A DNA stretch of 64,000 nt from Aldehydirespirator sp965116965 (GCA_965116965.1 OZ220743.1:744001-808000); one strand, 5' to 3'. Shown: positions 36,049 to 46,426, counted from the stretch's first letter. Numbers and translations are program-made. Notes: generated by a model not told the origin, from the letters alone.

Positions 36049-36143
36049 CGGCGTTCGCGCGGTGGCGGCCCGGTCACAGCCGCGCCGGGTCGCCGCCTGT
36101 CCGCTCCGGCTCTGCTAGCCGAACGAACTATATTGAAAGAGCC
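36049..36143. repeat. Element end abutting a truncated SLH gene (copy 1)
   Basis: About 95 bp ending TATATTGAAAGAGCC (36129-36143), clearly related to 49326-49411 (shared GGCG-TT-CGCG-TGGCGGCCC, GTCGCCGCCTGTCCG and the same end). SLH coding sequence resumes right after it, mid-gene, so it marks a recombination or insertion junction. Confidence 0.6.
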
Positions 36144-36897
36144 TGACGACGCGGTCACCCGGGCCGAGATGGCGACCTTCCTGATAGGGCTGCTCGTGGA
36201 GGCGACCAGCAAGGTCTCGGTCGTTGACGGGGGCACGGTCCTGCTGACCAAGGGATCGCTCACCGCCGCGGCCGACGACTATCTCGCCGACGTCCGAACC
36301 GAAGTCTCCGATCCGGCCACCCGCAGCGCCATCAGCGCCCTGTACGAGCTCGGTGTGACCGAGGGCACGGGTCCGACCCCGCTGACCGGTGATGACCAGC
36401 CCGGACTCGACCTGTTCTATTCGCCCGGCGATACGGTGACCCGCGGCCAGATGGCCGCCTTCATCACACGGGCCCTGTCGCACACCGGCCTCCGTCCCGG
36501 CGGCGTCAGCGCGCAGTACGACGGTGCTGAGGTCGTGGTGTCGGTTCGCGACGACAACCTCGATCCCGTCGCCGGGGCGACCATCGACGTGTTCTGGGCG
36601 CCGACCGCCGATGCGGGCCTCGTCTTCACCGCCGACGGGAGCTGCGGCCAGGCCACGATGGCCGACTCGTCTAGCGCCCTCTGCACCATCGATGAGACCG
36701 ACGCTGTCACCGGAGACGACGGCGATGCCAGGGTGGCCGTGATCGGTCTCCGCCGGATTCCGGAGGGCGGCGCCACCGTGTCGGCCAGGATCGCCTACGA
36801 GTACACCGGGCTGGGCGGCGAGGCGGAGGTCCTGACCGCCTCCTACCGTCTCGGGACCGCCGACCCGTCGTCGGTCACCGAGTACTCGCTGGGCTGA
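36133..36897 (+). pseudogene. B-type SLH gene remnant
   Basis: 254 codons open. The frame enters inside the second SLH repeat ('DDAVTRAEMATFLIGLLVEA'), so signal peptide and first SLH are missing. It then covers SLH3 and the 'DPVAGATIDVFW' domain, and jumps directly to the family's last residues ('VTEYSLG'), so most of the C-terminal half is deleted too. There is no start codon or RBS; the element end at 36143 supplies the 5' junction. Confidence 0.8.
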
Positions 36898-36983
36898 CCG
36901 CGCGTGGCGCTCCCCCTTCCCGCAGGGAACCGCCTTTTGTGCCCGCAGGTTGCGCCTGCCTCGAGCGTTGGGTGACTAGGCTG

Positions 36984-36997
36984 GGCCCCGCGGGGCC
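36984..36997. terminator. 14-bp perfect palindrome before SLH gene
   Basis: GGCCCCGCGGGGCC lies 20 bp upstream of the start of the SLH gene at 37017. It may terminate upstream transcription or act as a leader hairpin. Confidence 0.4.
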
Positions 36998-37016
36998 TTG
37001 AACAAAGGGGTTGCCG

Positions 37017-39377
37017 ATGCTCCAGCGATTCAGCAGGCGTAGGACGGGATGGGCCGCGCTGGTGGTCGGCGCGCTGGTGGCGTCGCTGCACGCCGTCAGC
37101 GCGACCTCGGCGACCGCGGTCACCGACACACCCGACGAGCGGAGCAGGGTGAACGTCTGCGTCGGCGAGGCCCTGGAGGACTGGGACTTCACCGACGTGT
37201 CCGACGACCACCTCTTCCACGACCACATCAACTGCCTGGCCCACTACGGGGTCACCATCGGCACCGGCGACGGCTCGACGTTCTCGCCCGAAGAGCCCGT
37301 GGAGCGCTGGCAGATGATGCTCTTTTTGACCCGGGCCCTCGTCCCGGCCGGCATCAACCTCCGCCCCGCCCGGGCCCAGAACTTCACCGACCTCGGCATC
37401 CTGAACGATGAGGCCCGCGACGCCATCGACCTGTTGGTCAGCAACGGCATCGCCACGGCCGCATCGGGCCGGACGTTCGAGCCGTACGCCCTCGTGGACC
37501 GGGCCGAGATGGCGGTGCTGCTGGTCCGTCTGCTCGAAGCATCCGGGTCGGTCGTGACGTTCAACAACGCCGGCGAGATCCTGCTCGACGCCAACGACGA
37601 CGGCGTCCAGACCGAGCCCGACGACTACTTCGCCGACGCCCGCGACCTGGTGCCGGTGGCCACCGACCAGGCCATCAGCGCCGCCTACGAGCTCGGCATC
37701 ACCACCGGTTTCGATCCCACGCCGACCTTCGGCACGGCCCAGCCCGGCCTCGATTTCTTCTACCGGCCGCGGGGCTCGGTGACCCGGGGACAGATGGCCG
37801 CGTTCATCCTCCGAACCCTGGGCCACACCATGGCCCGACCCAAGGGGCTCAGCGCCCAGTACGACGGCAGCGAGATCCGGGTGTCGCTGCGCGACGACGA
37901 CTTCGAGCCCATAGACGGCGCCCCCATCGATGCGTTCTTCATCGAGACGGAGGACGCCAACCGGGCATTCACATCGCGCGGCCTCTGCGACGAGGTCGAG
38001 TTCGTCGACGGCGCCTACCTGTGCGAGATCGACGACGCCGACTACGCCACCGACAACGACGGCGAAGTCTCGCTCACCGTTCCCGACACCGTCTTCGACG
38101 GCGCCGACACCACGGTTTGGGTCTGGACCGGCCGCGACGGCGACGAGGTCGACCGGAACACCGACTTCTTCCGGCTGGACATCGAGCCGTCTCAACAGGC
38201 GCAGGGCGCCACCAAGGCCAGGATCTCCACCGGGTTCAGGGGATCGAAGGCCCGGTTCGGCGACACCGTCACCATCACCGTGCAACTCCAGGACTCCCGG
38301 GGCAACGACGTCAGCGTCGGCGAGGACGGCGAACGGCCCGCCGAGTGGGAACTCGTCGAGGAGGAACTCATCGAGACGACTGTTGACGGCGATAGTGACG
38401 ATGCGAATGAGAGCCTCGTAACGAGATCACGTCCCAGGACGGAGAGGTCGGACTCCCGCGGCCGGATCACCTTCTCGCTGAGGGTCACGGATCCCACCCG
38501 GGGCACTATCGGGGAATCGCGCACCCGGACCTTCCTGCTGACTCCGAGAACCAACGCGCCGGCGACCTTAGAGGCAGACAAGAACCTCGAACAGAGCAAG
38601 AGTCAAGGTAGAACCGACGGCGACAGGTACTACCTGGAGTTCAGCGACGCCGATCCCGTCCCGGGGAACGCAGTGGTGACTATCACCACGACCGATCGCT
38701 ACATCAATGCGCCTGCGAGTGGCACAGCTCGCAACACTGCGGAGGTCTCCGCCTACAACGAGTACGGCGAGCCTCTCTCGGCGGCCACGTTCACCCTCAT
38801 GAGCGACAAGTCAACCATCACCACTTCGTCCTTCACCTTCAGTCGGGGCGTGCGCCGGGTCGCCTACAGCTATGACGGCACCGGCAGCGAGATCGAGACC
38901 CTCACCGCCACCGTCGATCCCGACGGCTCGACCACCACATCGAACGACCTCCCTCCGGTGAATGCGTACGTGTTCTGGCCCGACCTCACCAACCACTTCA
39001 ATTCCAGCGACGTCAGCACCTTGACCAACGAGCCGAAGAGGGCGGTCATCCTGTTCGGCGACTTGGACCGCGACGAGATCATCGTCGACACCAACAGTGC
39101 TATCGCTGAAGCCGATTGGCCCGTGAAAACGCCCGACACTCCCGAGACCGTGCCAGAGAGGGTGGAGTACGACGAGAACGACCGGTTCGACGTGCAGGGC
39201 CCCGGCGACTCCGAGCCGAAGGCCGTGCGCAACATGGAGGAGTTCGAGAGGGCACTGGCCCAGTACCTCGCCAAGACCCCCACGGCGGACGCCGGCACCG
39301 GCGCCTGCCTCGAGTGGCGTGACTTCCGCCGGGAGCGGGACACAGCCGTAATCAGGCTCTGGACCACCTGCTCGTAA
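37017..39377 (+). CDS. SLH surface protein (divergent member)
   Basis: 786 residues from ATG 37017 with AAAGGGG upstream. Signal peptide 'FSRRRTGWAALVVGALVASL', three SLH modules ('FTDVSDDHLFHDHINCLAHY', 'FTDLGILNDEARDAIDLL', then 'FADARDLVPVATDQAISA'), the conserved cysteine pairs, Ig-like domains and a C-terminal 'ERVEYDENDRFDV' block. The central third is more variable and less repeat-like than in the A genes. It keeps its own RBS, so it is probably expressed independently. Confidence 0.88.
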   Translation: MLQRFSRRRTGWAALVVGALVASLHAVSATSATAVTDTPDERSRVNVCVGEALEDWDFTDVSDDHLFHDHINCLAHYGVTIGTGDGSTFSPEEPVERWQMMLFLTRALVPAGINLRPARAQNFTDLGILNDEARDAIDLLVSNGIATAASGRTFEPYALVDRAEMAVLLVRLLEASGSVVTFNNAGEILLDANDDGVQTEPDDYFADARDLVPVATDQAISAAYELGITTGFDPTPTFGTAQPGLDFFYRPRGSVTRGQMAAFILRTLGHTMARPKGLSAQYDGSEIRVSLRDDDFEPIDGAPIDAFFIETEDANRAFTSRGLCDEVEFVDGAYLCEIDDADYATDNDGEVSLTVPDTVFDGADTTVWVWTGRDGDEVDRNTDFFRLDIEPSQQAQGATKARISTGFRGSKARFGDTVTITVQLQDSRGNDVSVGEDGERPAEWELVEEELIETTVDGDSDDANESLVTRSRPRTERSDSRGRITFSLRVTDPTRGTIGESRTRTFLLTPRTNAPATLEADKNLEQSKSQGRTDGDRYYLEFSDADPVPGNAVVTITTTDRYINAPASGTARNTAEVSAYNEYGEPLSAATFTLMSDKSTITTSSFTFSRGVRRVAYSYDGTGSEIETLTATVDPDGSTTTSNDLPPVNAYVFWPDLTNHFNSSDVSTLTNEPKRAVILFGDLDRDEIIVDTNSAIAEADWPVKTPDTPETVPERVEYDENDRFDVQGPGDSEPKAVRNMEEFERALAQYLAKTPTADAGTGACLEWRDFRRERDTAVIRLWTTCS

Positions 39378-39397
39378 GGGCCCGCTCGGCTGGAGGC

Positions 39398-39520
39398 GGC
39401 CGGCAACGTCCACCGCAGGCAGATCGTGGTCGATGACAACGGCCCGGTGCTGCTGGTATACGACGACAACGACCGGTTCGACCCCAATGGCGCTCCCCAC
39501 GACCCTCGCCGTCTTCGAGG
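39398..39520 (+). pseudogene. C-terminal fragment of a B-type SLH gene
   Basis: 'NVHRRQIVVDDNGPVLLVYD' followed by 'DNDRF' matches the 3' end of the intact B gene at 52128-54317 (54091-54210). An extra C near 39496 breaks the frame. At 39505-39520 the sequence changes, within the shared CTCGCCGTCTTCGAGG, into an IS30 transposase fragment. Confidence 0.85.
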
Positions 39521-39607
39521 ACAACCTCAACTTGGTGTCCCGCAAAACTCCACGACTGGGACTCACCCCACAGCGTCTATGCTGCCCTCTGTCGCAACGA
39601 CCGGTAG
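39505..39607 (+). pseudogene. IS30-family transposase 3' fragment (left of oxylipin-like operon)
   Basis: 'DNLNLV' then, after a frameshift, 'LHDWDSPHSVYAALCRNDR' and TAG at 39605-39607, matching the C-terminus of the fragment at 46992-47220. Its 3' end points toward the operon, opposite in orientation to the right-hand fragment. Confidence 0.75.
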
Positions 39608-39661
39608 AGCTTGCCGGCATATGCGGTCTTCAGGCAGTCCTGGAAGACTTCTCCGGCAGCC

Positions 39662-42025
39662 CTAAGCGTCGCCCTGCCACGGGTCCGGTTTCAGAGTCCT
39701 GTCGTATTCGCGGAGGGGATGCCGTTCGGGGTCGAGCCGCTCGCCCGTGTCCCACGGTTCGAACGCGTTCTTGATATTGGCCAGTCCTGTGGCGGCGAGT
39801 TCCGGGTAGTGACGGAGGATCACCGTCTTGAAGTCGCTGTCGTCGATCCAGGCGAGGCCCTCCCTCGTGTACGTCTGCTCGTTGTAGCAGTCGGTGTAGA
39901 ACCGGTCCGCTTGCAGTCTGCGGGTCGCGTTGAGGATGAATATCTGGAACAGCGTCTCGCCGAAGCCGAATCCGGTCGGCCGATGCTGCTCGGCCAGCGT
40001 CCCGATCATCAGGTCGAGCTTCTCCACGTCGTCCGGCTCGTTCCCGTACACCTCTTCAAGCTTGCGAACATGCTCTGCGTCGTCGGTGAGGTCGCTGAAT
40101 CTCCGGATCGGGTTGAGGCCCAGTTGGCGGCGGAACTCGTTGTATCGGGGCACGCCCCGCTCTCGGGCCCGGAGTATGTCAACCGCTCCCATGTCGAACA
40201 CCGGGTTGCCCGGGACGCTCAGTTCCCGCATGAAGTCGGGGTAGTTGTTGAGCACTAGCTGGCCGGGGTGCTGGACACCGAACGAGAAGAACAGATCGGC
40301 CATGGGCGTTGTGCTCGTCAGCTTCGCGGAGCCTGCCTGCCGGGTCTCGGTGAACGGCACCTCGCGCACGTCGTCGGCGGCGTTGGTGCTCCTGACCCGG
40401 ATGGTCTCGGGGAGCAGCGAGTGCAGGCGGTAGACCTCCACGAACTCTTCGGTGAGGCCGTAGGGCTGGCCGTGCTTGTTGATCGGGTTGCCGACCACGC
40501 CCCCCATCTCCGGGTTGCGCACGTTGATGGGGGCGACGGTCCTCTTGTCCTTGCCGGTTCTGAACAGGTTCGTCAGCAGGCCGTACCAGTTGGCGTTCAG
40601 TGCGGCGTCGAGGCCGCGATTCGGCAGGATGGCGGGAGTCCATTCGACGGTGTGGATCTTCGCCATCACGGCGGCATTGATCAAGCGGGCCACGTTGAAG
40701 AGGCGGGTGTCGTCCCAGTCGGGATACGACTCCTTCAGCCGGTCGCAGATCGCGTTGTGCTCCCTCGTGAAGAGGGTGTGCAGCATGGAGAGGCCCACCC
40801 ACCAGCTCCGCGTGAATCCGGTCTGCTCAATCCCGTTCCGGTCGAGGGGCAGCTTGCCGGTGTCGTCCAGCCTGAGCTTTCCGTCGGTCCCGGTTCGGAG
40901 CCGGTCGACGGTCTCCTGATCGCTGCCGTATATCTGTGAGCCGTCCCACCAGTGGGTGACCTCGTTGATGAACGTTGCGGGTGCCTGGTCCTTGCCGGGC
41001 ATGCGGGTCGGGTCGGCCTGGGTCTTGCCGATGAAGATCTTCGTCTGCCAGTACTTCCTGCGGGCCGGGTCGTCCTCCGCCAGCGGTATCTCGTGCACCT
41101 CGTTGATGAGCGGCTCGCCGTGATGCACCCAGTCGTGATTCTGGAAGTTGATCCATGATGCCGCGAGGAGGTTGAGGAAGGGCACCTCCTTCATCTCGCC
41201 CTGCCTGGCCAGCAGCACACGGCTGATCTCTCGCGGGTTCGGCGTCATGAGCGTTTCGCCGGTCTCGGGCCGTATGGCCGAGTTCGTGACGTTGCGCGGG
41301 AAGCGGGTGCCTGCGGCGCCCTCCTTGGGATCGGCGAGATTGTTCCAGCTTCCGTCGGCGGTGCGGAAGTGGACGGCCCCCGGCGGCGGCCGGCGTCCCT
41401 GCGGCTGGAAGCCGATCAGGCTGCCGGCCGGATAGGTCGTCTTGAGGTTGTTCCGGTTGAGCTTCTCGCGCATGTAGGCGAGCGTCAGTATCCCGATGAC
41501 GAAGGGTCTGCGATACCAGTTCGTCCAGATGTCGTCGCGGTATCCGGCCACCCTGCCCACGAACCGGCTGAGCGCGCCCATGAACACCGACGCGACGCTG
41601 CCCATGAGGTTGCCGATCAGGTTGCGCAGCCGCCGCAGCATCCCGGTTCTCGGGGTGGCCATGGGCGTCGACGGCATGGCGCCGCTGTGCACGACCGGTT
41701 CGGCGAGCAGCGCCTCGCGCTCGAAGAACCTGATGTCGGGCACGTACACACTCACCTCGGCGGTGGCGTTCGCGCGGCACTGGGCCAGCATCTCCTGCCA
41801 CAGTGGATGGCCGGGATTGCGTGCCAGGGCGTGCTCGTAGTCCAGTGCGGCCTCGCCGTACTGCTCGAGGTGGTAGCGTGCCGCGCCGGCGAGTGCCGAG
41901 AGTACCCCGCCGGGGTCGTCTGCCCCCAGCCCGCTCAGAGCCTCGAGCGCCCCGGCGTGATCGCCCGCCTCGATGAGGCGTTGTACAGCCGCAGCCCGTT
42001 GTTGGAATGTCTGCTCGTCGTTCAT
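39662..42025 (-). CDS. Animal-heme-peroxidase / fatty-acid alpha-dioxygenase-like enzyme
   Basis: 787 residues. The N-terminal ~90 residues look like a TPR segment. The peroxidase domain shows distal His297 (NFQNHDW), 'LHTLFTREHNAICDRL' near 415, and the catalytic Tyr532 with proximal His535 in 'EVYRLHSLLPETI', equivalent to the Tyr/His pair of cyclooxygenase and alpha-dioxygenase. Such enzymes insert O2 into fatty acids. It is the last gene of the operon and its ATG overlaps the P450 stop (ATGA). It likely works with the neighbouring P450, OYE and cytochrome c; the substrate is inferred only. Confidence 0.85.
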   Translation of the reverse strand: MNDEQTFQQRAAAVQRLIEAGDHAGALEALSGLGADDPGGVLSALAGAARYHLEQYGEAALDYEHALARNPGHPLWQEMLAQCRANATAEVSVYVPDIRFFEREALLAEPVVHSGAMPSTPMATPRTGMLRRLRNLIGNLMGSVASVFMGALSRFVGRVAGYRDDIWTNWYRRPFVIGILTLAYMREKLNRNNLKTTYPAGSLIGFQPQGRRPPPGAVHFRTADGSWNNLADPKEGAAGTRFPRNVTNSAIRPETGETLMTPNPREISRVLLARQGEMKEVPFLNLLAASWINFQNHDWVHHGEPLINEVHEIPLAEDDPARRKYWQTKIFIGKTQADPTRMPGKDQAPATFINEVTHWWDGSQIYGSDQETVDRLRTGTDGKLRLDDTGKLPLDRNGIEQTGFTRSWWVGLSMLHTLFTREHNAICDRLKESYPDWDDTRLFNVARLINAAVMAKIHTVEWTPAILPNRGLDAALNANWYGLLTNLFRTGKDKRTVAPINVRNPEMGGVVGNPINKHGQPYGLTEEFVEVYRLHSLLPETIRVRSTNAADDVREVPFTETRQAGSAKLTSTTPMADLFFSFGVQHPGQLVLNNYPDFMRELSVPGNPVFDMGAVDILRARERGVPRYNEFRRQLGLNPIRRFSDLTDDAEHVRKLEEVYGNEPDDVEKLDLMIGTLAEQHRPTGFGFGETLFQIFILNATRRLQADRFYTDCYNEQTYTREGLAWIDDSDFKTVILRHYPELAATGLANIKNAFEPWDTGERLDPERHPLREYDRTLKPDPWQGDA

Positions 42026-43426
42026 GGTCTCCTCTCCTCAGGCGTGGGTCCGCTTCCGTCGTCCGGGTGATCGCCGCCGGTGCCGATCTCGTACCGGAGG
42101 CCGCATGCGGGGAACGAGCGCGGCATCGGGTCCTGCGACAGCGCGCGGCACCGGGTCCGTATGCGACCGTGATCCATCAGGGCACATATCGCGGCCTTGC
42201 ACACCGTCAGGATCAGATCGCGGCCGGGACAGGTCCGCGCCCCTCCCAGGAAGAGGCTCGGATACGCTTCGTCCGCCTCGCCGCCCGGTTCGAGCCACCT
42301 CTCGGGCCGGAAGTCACCGGCGGTGGCATCCGCGGCGGTGTTCCTGTGGTGTTCTGTGAAGCAGTGCAGCATCTCTGTCCCGGCCGGCACACGGCCGCCG
42401 TCGAAGAGGTCCTCACGGCCGGTGACGACGAATGTGCGCGTCACCGGTGGGAACAGGCGGCAGACTTCCAGCAGGCACGCATTCAGGTACTCCCATCTTC
42501 GTCACCGCGGACGCATCATTGGCATAGTCATGCTCGACCATCTCCGCACGGACACGGGCGTAGGCGTCGTCGCGTGATCCCAGCACGCCGAGCGTTCGAG
42601 CCAGGAGGTCCGTACCCGACCCTGTGAAGGTGAACATCCAGTGCGGAATCTGCTGAACCAGATCCTCCTCGGAATGGTCCCCGCTGCTGGCCAGGGCCTT
42701 CGCCTTGTCGATGAGGCTCGCACCGTTGGCTGCGGGGCTGGCGGCCCAGCGTGCTCGCAGCGCGCCATAGAACTGCCTGCTGCGCCCGGCCTGGCACCAC
42801 CCGAGCAGCATCCTCCTGCCCGGATTCTGCACGTAACGGTTCAGCCGCTCGACGTCTTCGAGCAGTTGCGCCGGCGCGGCGCCGGGTCCGAAGACCACCG
42901 TGCCCATGGTTTCGCGCATGCACGCCCTGATGTCGGCGATGCCCGACACTGGTCCCTCGAAGGCCTCCCGGACGGCCGCGACGGTGAATTGCGTGTCCGG
43001 CTCGGAGTTCGCGGTCCCGAGGACCGACTCGTTGACCGCCCGCAGGCTTCGCCACCTTTCATCGTGGGCTATCGTCAGCGCTTTCGGCGCAAGGAACGAC
43101 ATCGCCCGCACCTTCGTCGGGCCGGCCGCATAGCCGTGCTCACGGGGCGCTTGGGTCGAGACGTGTTGTGAGAGCGCGCGTCCGGTGACCACCAGGAACG
43201 TCTTGAAGCCGAGGTTGAGGTAGAGATCCTCGCTCCCGGCGCGGCGTGCGGTCCGCCGGTACCACTCTCGCAGAACCAGGCCTGCATCGAGCGAGCGGCC
43301 GTTCCTTGCGATGCCTGCCGCGAATCGGGCCGTAAGGCGCACAAGGTCCGCGAACCTGATCGAAGGGTAGCTCCGGTGGTCGCCTGCTGACCGGCTCACG
43401 GGCCTGCCTGCGGCGCCGCTCGACAT
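42022..43426 (-). pseudogene. Cytochrome P450 with a one-base frameshift
   Basis: The first frame (43426 to ~42495) gives the N-terminal ~310 residues including the I-helix 'FTFTGSGTDLLARTLG'. The rest (to 42022) continues in the next frame: 'EYLNACLLEVCRLFPPVTRT' with ExxR, then the heme loop 'FLGGARTCPGRDLILTV'. An extra base in the CCC run 42492-42494 explains the break. Corrected length ~468 residues is normal. It could be a real mutation or a base-calling error. It is translationally linked to the dioxygenase-like gene. Confidence 0.85.
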
Positions 43427-43490
43427 CCCGGAGGACGCGGCGGGCCCGAGAGCCGATCTTCCCCACGAGTCCGTACGCTCACCGGCGCGC

Positions 43491-44933
43491 TCACTGTCCC
43501 TTCAGGTACTCGATCAACGCCTTCTTCTCCTCCTCGTCCAGATCGATGCCGTAGAGATGCCCCTGGTTTCCGTTGCCTCGCTCTGTCGTGTCGAACCTGA
43601 AACCCGACCTCTCGGCCACCGCTCCGCTCGAGACGAACCCGACGTTCTCGTAGTCGTAGGCAGGGAGCCCTCGATAGAAGACCTTCGGGCGGCTCTCCGG
43701 CGGGGCCAGCAGGTCTCGCAGCGTGGGCACCGATCCGTTGTGCAGGTACGGTGCCCGCAGCCAGATGCCGTCGAGGGGCATGTTGGCGTACCCGTTCGTC
43801 GCACGGAAGCGGGAGAACCGCCACGGACGGCCGCTGCCCAGCGTGTTCATCTGCTCGGCGAGTTCGGCAGTGAAGGATTCGACCCGCTCCGGGTCGGTTC
43901 CGATCTCTCCCAGGTCGGCCACGGTGCCCACCAGTTCGCCGTCGAATGAGTGGCATGCGGCGCAGCGCTGCGCATAGATGCCCGCACCGAGCCGGGCCAG
44001 CCCGTCATCGATGTGGGAGTCCGGGAATGCGGGCGGCTGGAGCGTGGCGATCCAGTCGGCTGTCCGATCGAGGCTTGCCGTGTCCAGAGACTCCGGCGAC
44101 GCGCCGGCGCCGATAGCGGCGCTGCGGTTGCGCTCCATCACCGAGTCGTTGTTGCCGTCCCAGTGCAGCCACATGCCTTCCTTGAGCGCCTGATTCCACA
44201 ACGGCTGGAAGTCTGCGGTGCCGACATGCGGATCATCGCCCTCCATCTCGAAGATGTTGAACCTGTACGGGTTGAACGTGTCGACCCTCCCCGGCCCGAA
44301 TGCCGGGAATGCGTCCATCCATGCGAACATGTGCTCCTCGTCCAACAGTTCTTCTCTGGTCCGCGGGATCACGATGAGCCGGTAGAACTGCGACCTGAAC
44401 CATCCGAAGTCGGGGTTGACGTCCTTGATGGCCGGAATGAGGTTGTCGGCATCGAACCGGCTGTCGCCGGCGACGGCGAACAGGAACCTCAGATACTGTT
44501 GAAGGTCGAACTGGTTCGCCGGCATTCCCAGTATGGCTCGCGGCTCGCCCTGCCCGGGATCCTGGACCAGGCCCGTGTGGCAGACCGCGCAGTTGAGTCC
44601 GACCTTCGGTATCGGATCCTCCCGATAGCTCGTGCCGATGGGCCTGCCTCTCGGTGCTTGCTCCTCGTAGATGAACCCGAATCGCTCGTAGCCCTCGCCG
44701 GATCCGTCGGGCAGATGTTCCGGGAACACGTCGGGCAGGACCACCCAGATCCAGTAGGGGATCCCGGCTCGGGCCTCCGAACCGATCGAACCGTACTTGA
44801 AGTGAGCCGCCGGATCTCCGTACACGTCCGGGATGTCCCTCCGCATCCAGACCAGCAGGGTGAGCCCGATCGTCGCCAGGATCGCCAAAGCAACGATGCC
44901 GATCCCAACCAGCGTTCTCTTGCGCTTCGTCAT
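43491..44933 (-). CDS. Membrane-anchored di-heme cytochrome c (RoxA/peroxidase-partner type)
   Basis: About 480 residues; ATG 44933 used, frame open to 44963. One N-terminal TM helix, then two c-type heme motifs 'NCAVCHTG' and 'RCAACHSF'. A long C-terminal region contains 'YANMPLDGIWLRAPYLHNGS', characteristic of cytochromes encoded next to alpha-dioxygenase/peroxidase genes. It is probably exported and carries electrons to or from the P450/peroxidase step (inference). Confidence 0.82.
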   Translation of the reverse strand: MTKRKRTLVGIGIVALAILATIGLTLLVWMRRDIPDVYGDPAAHFKYGSIGSEARAGIPYWIWVVLPDVFPEHLPDGSGEGYERFGFIYEEQAPRGRPIGTSYREDPIPKVGLNCAVCHTGLVQDPGQGEPRAILGMPANQFDLQQYLRFLFAVAGDSRFDADNLIPAIKDVNPDFGWFRSQFYRLIVIPRTREELLDEEHMFAWMDAFPAFGPGRVDTFNPYRFNIFEMEGDDPHVGTADFQPLWNQALKEGMWLHWDGNNDSVMERNRSAAIGAGASPESLDTASLDRTADWIATLQPPAFPDSHIDDGLARLGAGIYAQRCAACHSFDGELVGTVADLGEIGTDPERVESFTAELAEQMNTLGSGRPWRFSRFRATNGYANMPLDGIWLRAPYLHNGSVPTLRDLLAPPESRPKVFYRGLPAYDYENVGFVSSGAVAERSGFRFDTTERGNGNQGHLYGIDLDEEEKKALIEYLKGQ

Positions 44934-45062
44934 GAGACGCCACCGGCTCCTGAGCTTCCTCACGGGACGCCACCCGCTCCTGCCGCTGGCCTGCGCCGGC
45001 CGCTCCCGGCACCGCCGGCAGGGCCAGCATCGACCGGGTGAGCTGCTCTCCGATGCACAGCT

Positions 45063-46370
45063 CTACTCGTAGGGCCGCGGCTCGAACACCGACATGATCT
45101 CGTTGATCATCTCGGTGTGCGAGTCGAACCGGGCATCCTCGTAGCACCCCAGTGGATTGTTCGGCGTGTTCACCAGGCACTTGTTGCAGTAGGTGCAGGG
45201 TCTCGGGGGCTGGTCGTGGCCCTCGGCGAACAGCTCGACGAGGTCGTTGTTGGCGATAAGGGGCCGTGCGATGCTCACGGCATCACACTTGCCGGTGGTG
45301 ATGGCGTCCCGTATGACCGAAGCCGTCTGGAATCCTCCGGTACAGATGACGGGTATGTCGACTGCTTTCCTGATGGCGGCCGCGTCGGGCAGGTTGATGC
45401 CCTCGATGTTCCCTCCATGGGCGCGCGTCCATCGCCACCGAAAGATGCTCCTGAAGGGCCATCTGCGGAACATCCAGAGGTTTCTGTACGTGTGCTTGCC
45501 GCTCGAGAGCACGCTGCCGTAGTTCTCTACCAGGGCCTCCACCGGCATGTCCCCGGCAGGGTTCCGGGGATGCGGGAACATGTTGCCTGCGGAGACGTGG
45601 ATGGCGTCCACCCCGTCCGCTTCCAACCACTTGCACACTTGCACGGAGTCGCCGATGCCGTTCCCCTTTGACTCCCAAGGAAAGACATCGTTGCCGTACT
45701 CGGTAGTGCTGATCTTGACTTGAAGATGGAAGTCGTTGCCGACTTCGGCGCGTATCGCAGCGACGACCTCGCGCAGGAATCGTGCGCGGTTCTCCAACGA
45801 CCCCCCGTAGTCATCCTTGCGGTCGTTGATGGCCGAACTCAGGAATTGCGTGATCAGGTAGCCGTTGGCGCCGTGCAACTCGATGCCGTCGAGCCCTGCT
45901 TCTCTGGCTCGTCGGGCACCGTGAGCGAACGCGTCGACAGTCTGCCGGATCTGTCCGGCAGACATGGTCTCACACTCGAAGCCGTGCAGGGTCTCGGGCT
46001 TGGCCGTCGAACTGAGACTGAGCGCGTGCTCTATGCCACGAATATCACGCTGGCGGCCGGAATGACTCAGTTGCATTATGTACTTGCAATCGTGCTGGTG
46101 CACACGTTCGCCCAGTTCACGCCAGAATGGAATGTGCTCGTCGCGATGGATGGTCGCGTAGTTCGGCACGATGCGACCTCGTATGGCGACCGGCACGAAC
46201 GAGGAGATGATGGCACCGACACCCGATCGGGCGAACTTCAGCTCCCAGTTGATCCTGGCCCGATTGCCGGAGCCGTCATAGTTGTCGAACCGGCCGGCTA
46301 TGTTCGACCGGAGGATGCGATTCTTGATGGTGAGGTCGCCGACATCAAGCGGCTGAAAGATGATGTCCAT
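45063..46370 (-). CDS. Old-yellow-enzyme family flavin oxidoreductase with [4Fe-4S] motif
   Basis: 435 residues from ATG 46370 (MDIIFQPLDVGDL). TIM-barrel FMN enzyme: 'ELHGANGYLITQFLSSAIND', 'DDYGGSLENRARFLREVV', 'VICTGGFQT'. At the C-terminus 'CTYCNKCL...PLGC' is a four-Cys cluster motif as in 2,4-dienoyl-CoA reductase. The C-terminal FAD/NAD domain of that enzyme is absent. OYEs of this group reduce activated C=C bonds, as in enal/enone products of lipid oxidation. Confidence 0.9.
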   Translation of the reverse strand: MDIIFQPLDVGDLTIKNRILRSNIAGRFDNYDGSGNRARINWELKFARSGVGAIISSFVPVAIRGRIVPNYATIHRDEHIPFWRELGERVHQHDCKYIMQLSHSGRQRDIRGIEHALSLSSTAKPETLHGFECETMSAGQIRQTVDAFAHGARRAREAGLDGIELHGANGYLITQFLSSAINDRKDDYGGSLENRARFLREVVAAIRAEVGNDFHLQVKISTTEYGNDVFPWESKGNGIGDSVQVCKWLEADGVDAIHVSAGNMFPHPRNPAGDMPVEALVENYGSVLSSGKHTYRNLWMFRRWPFRSIFRWRWTRAHGGNIEGINLPDAAAIRKAVDIPVICTGGFQTASVIRDAITTGKCDAVSIARPLIANNDLVELFAEGHDQPPRPCTYCNKCLVNTPNNPLGCYEDARFDSHTEMINEIMSVFEPRPYE

Positions 46371-46426
46371 CTGGAGATCCTCTCTCGCTTGGGCCGAATC
46401 TCGGTGCGCTTCGCATTGATGCGCAG

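Noticed and set aside
43950..45041. Plus-strand 363-codon ORF
   Set aside because: Antisense to the di-heme cytochrome c gene with two CxxCH motifs.
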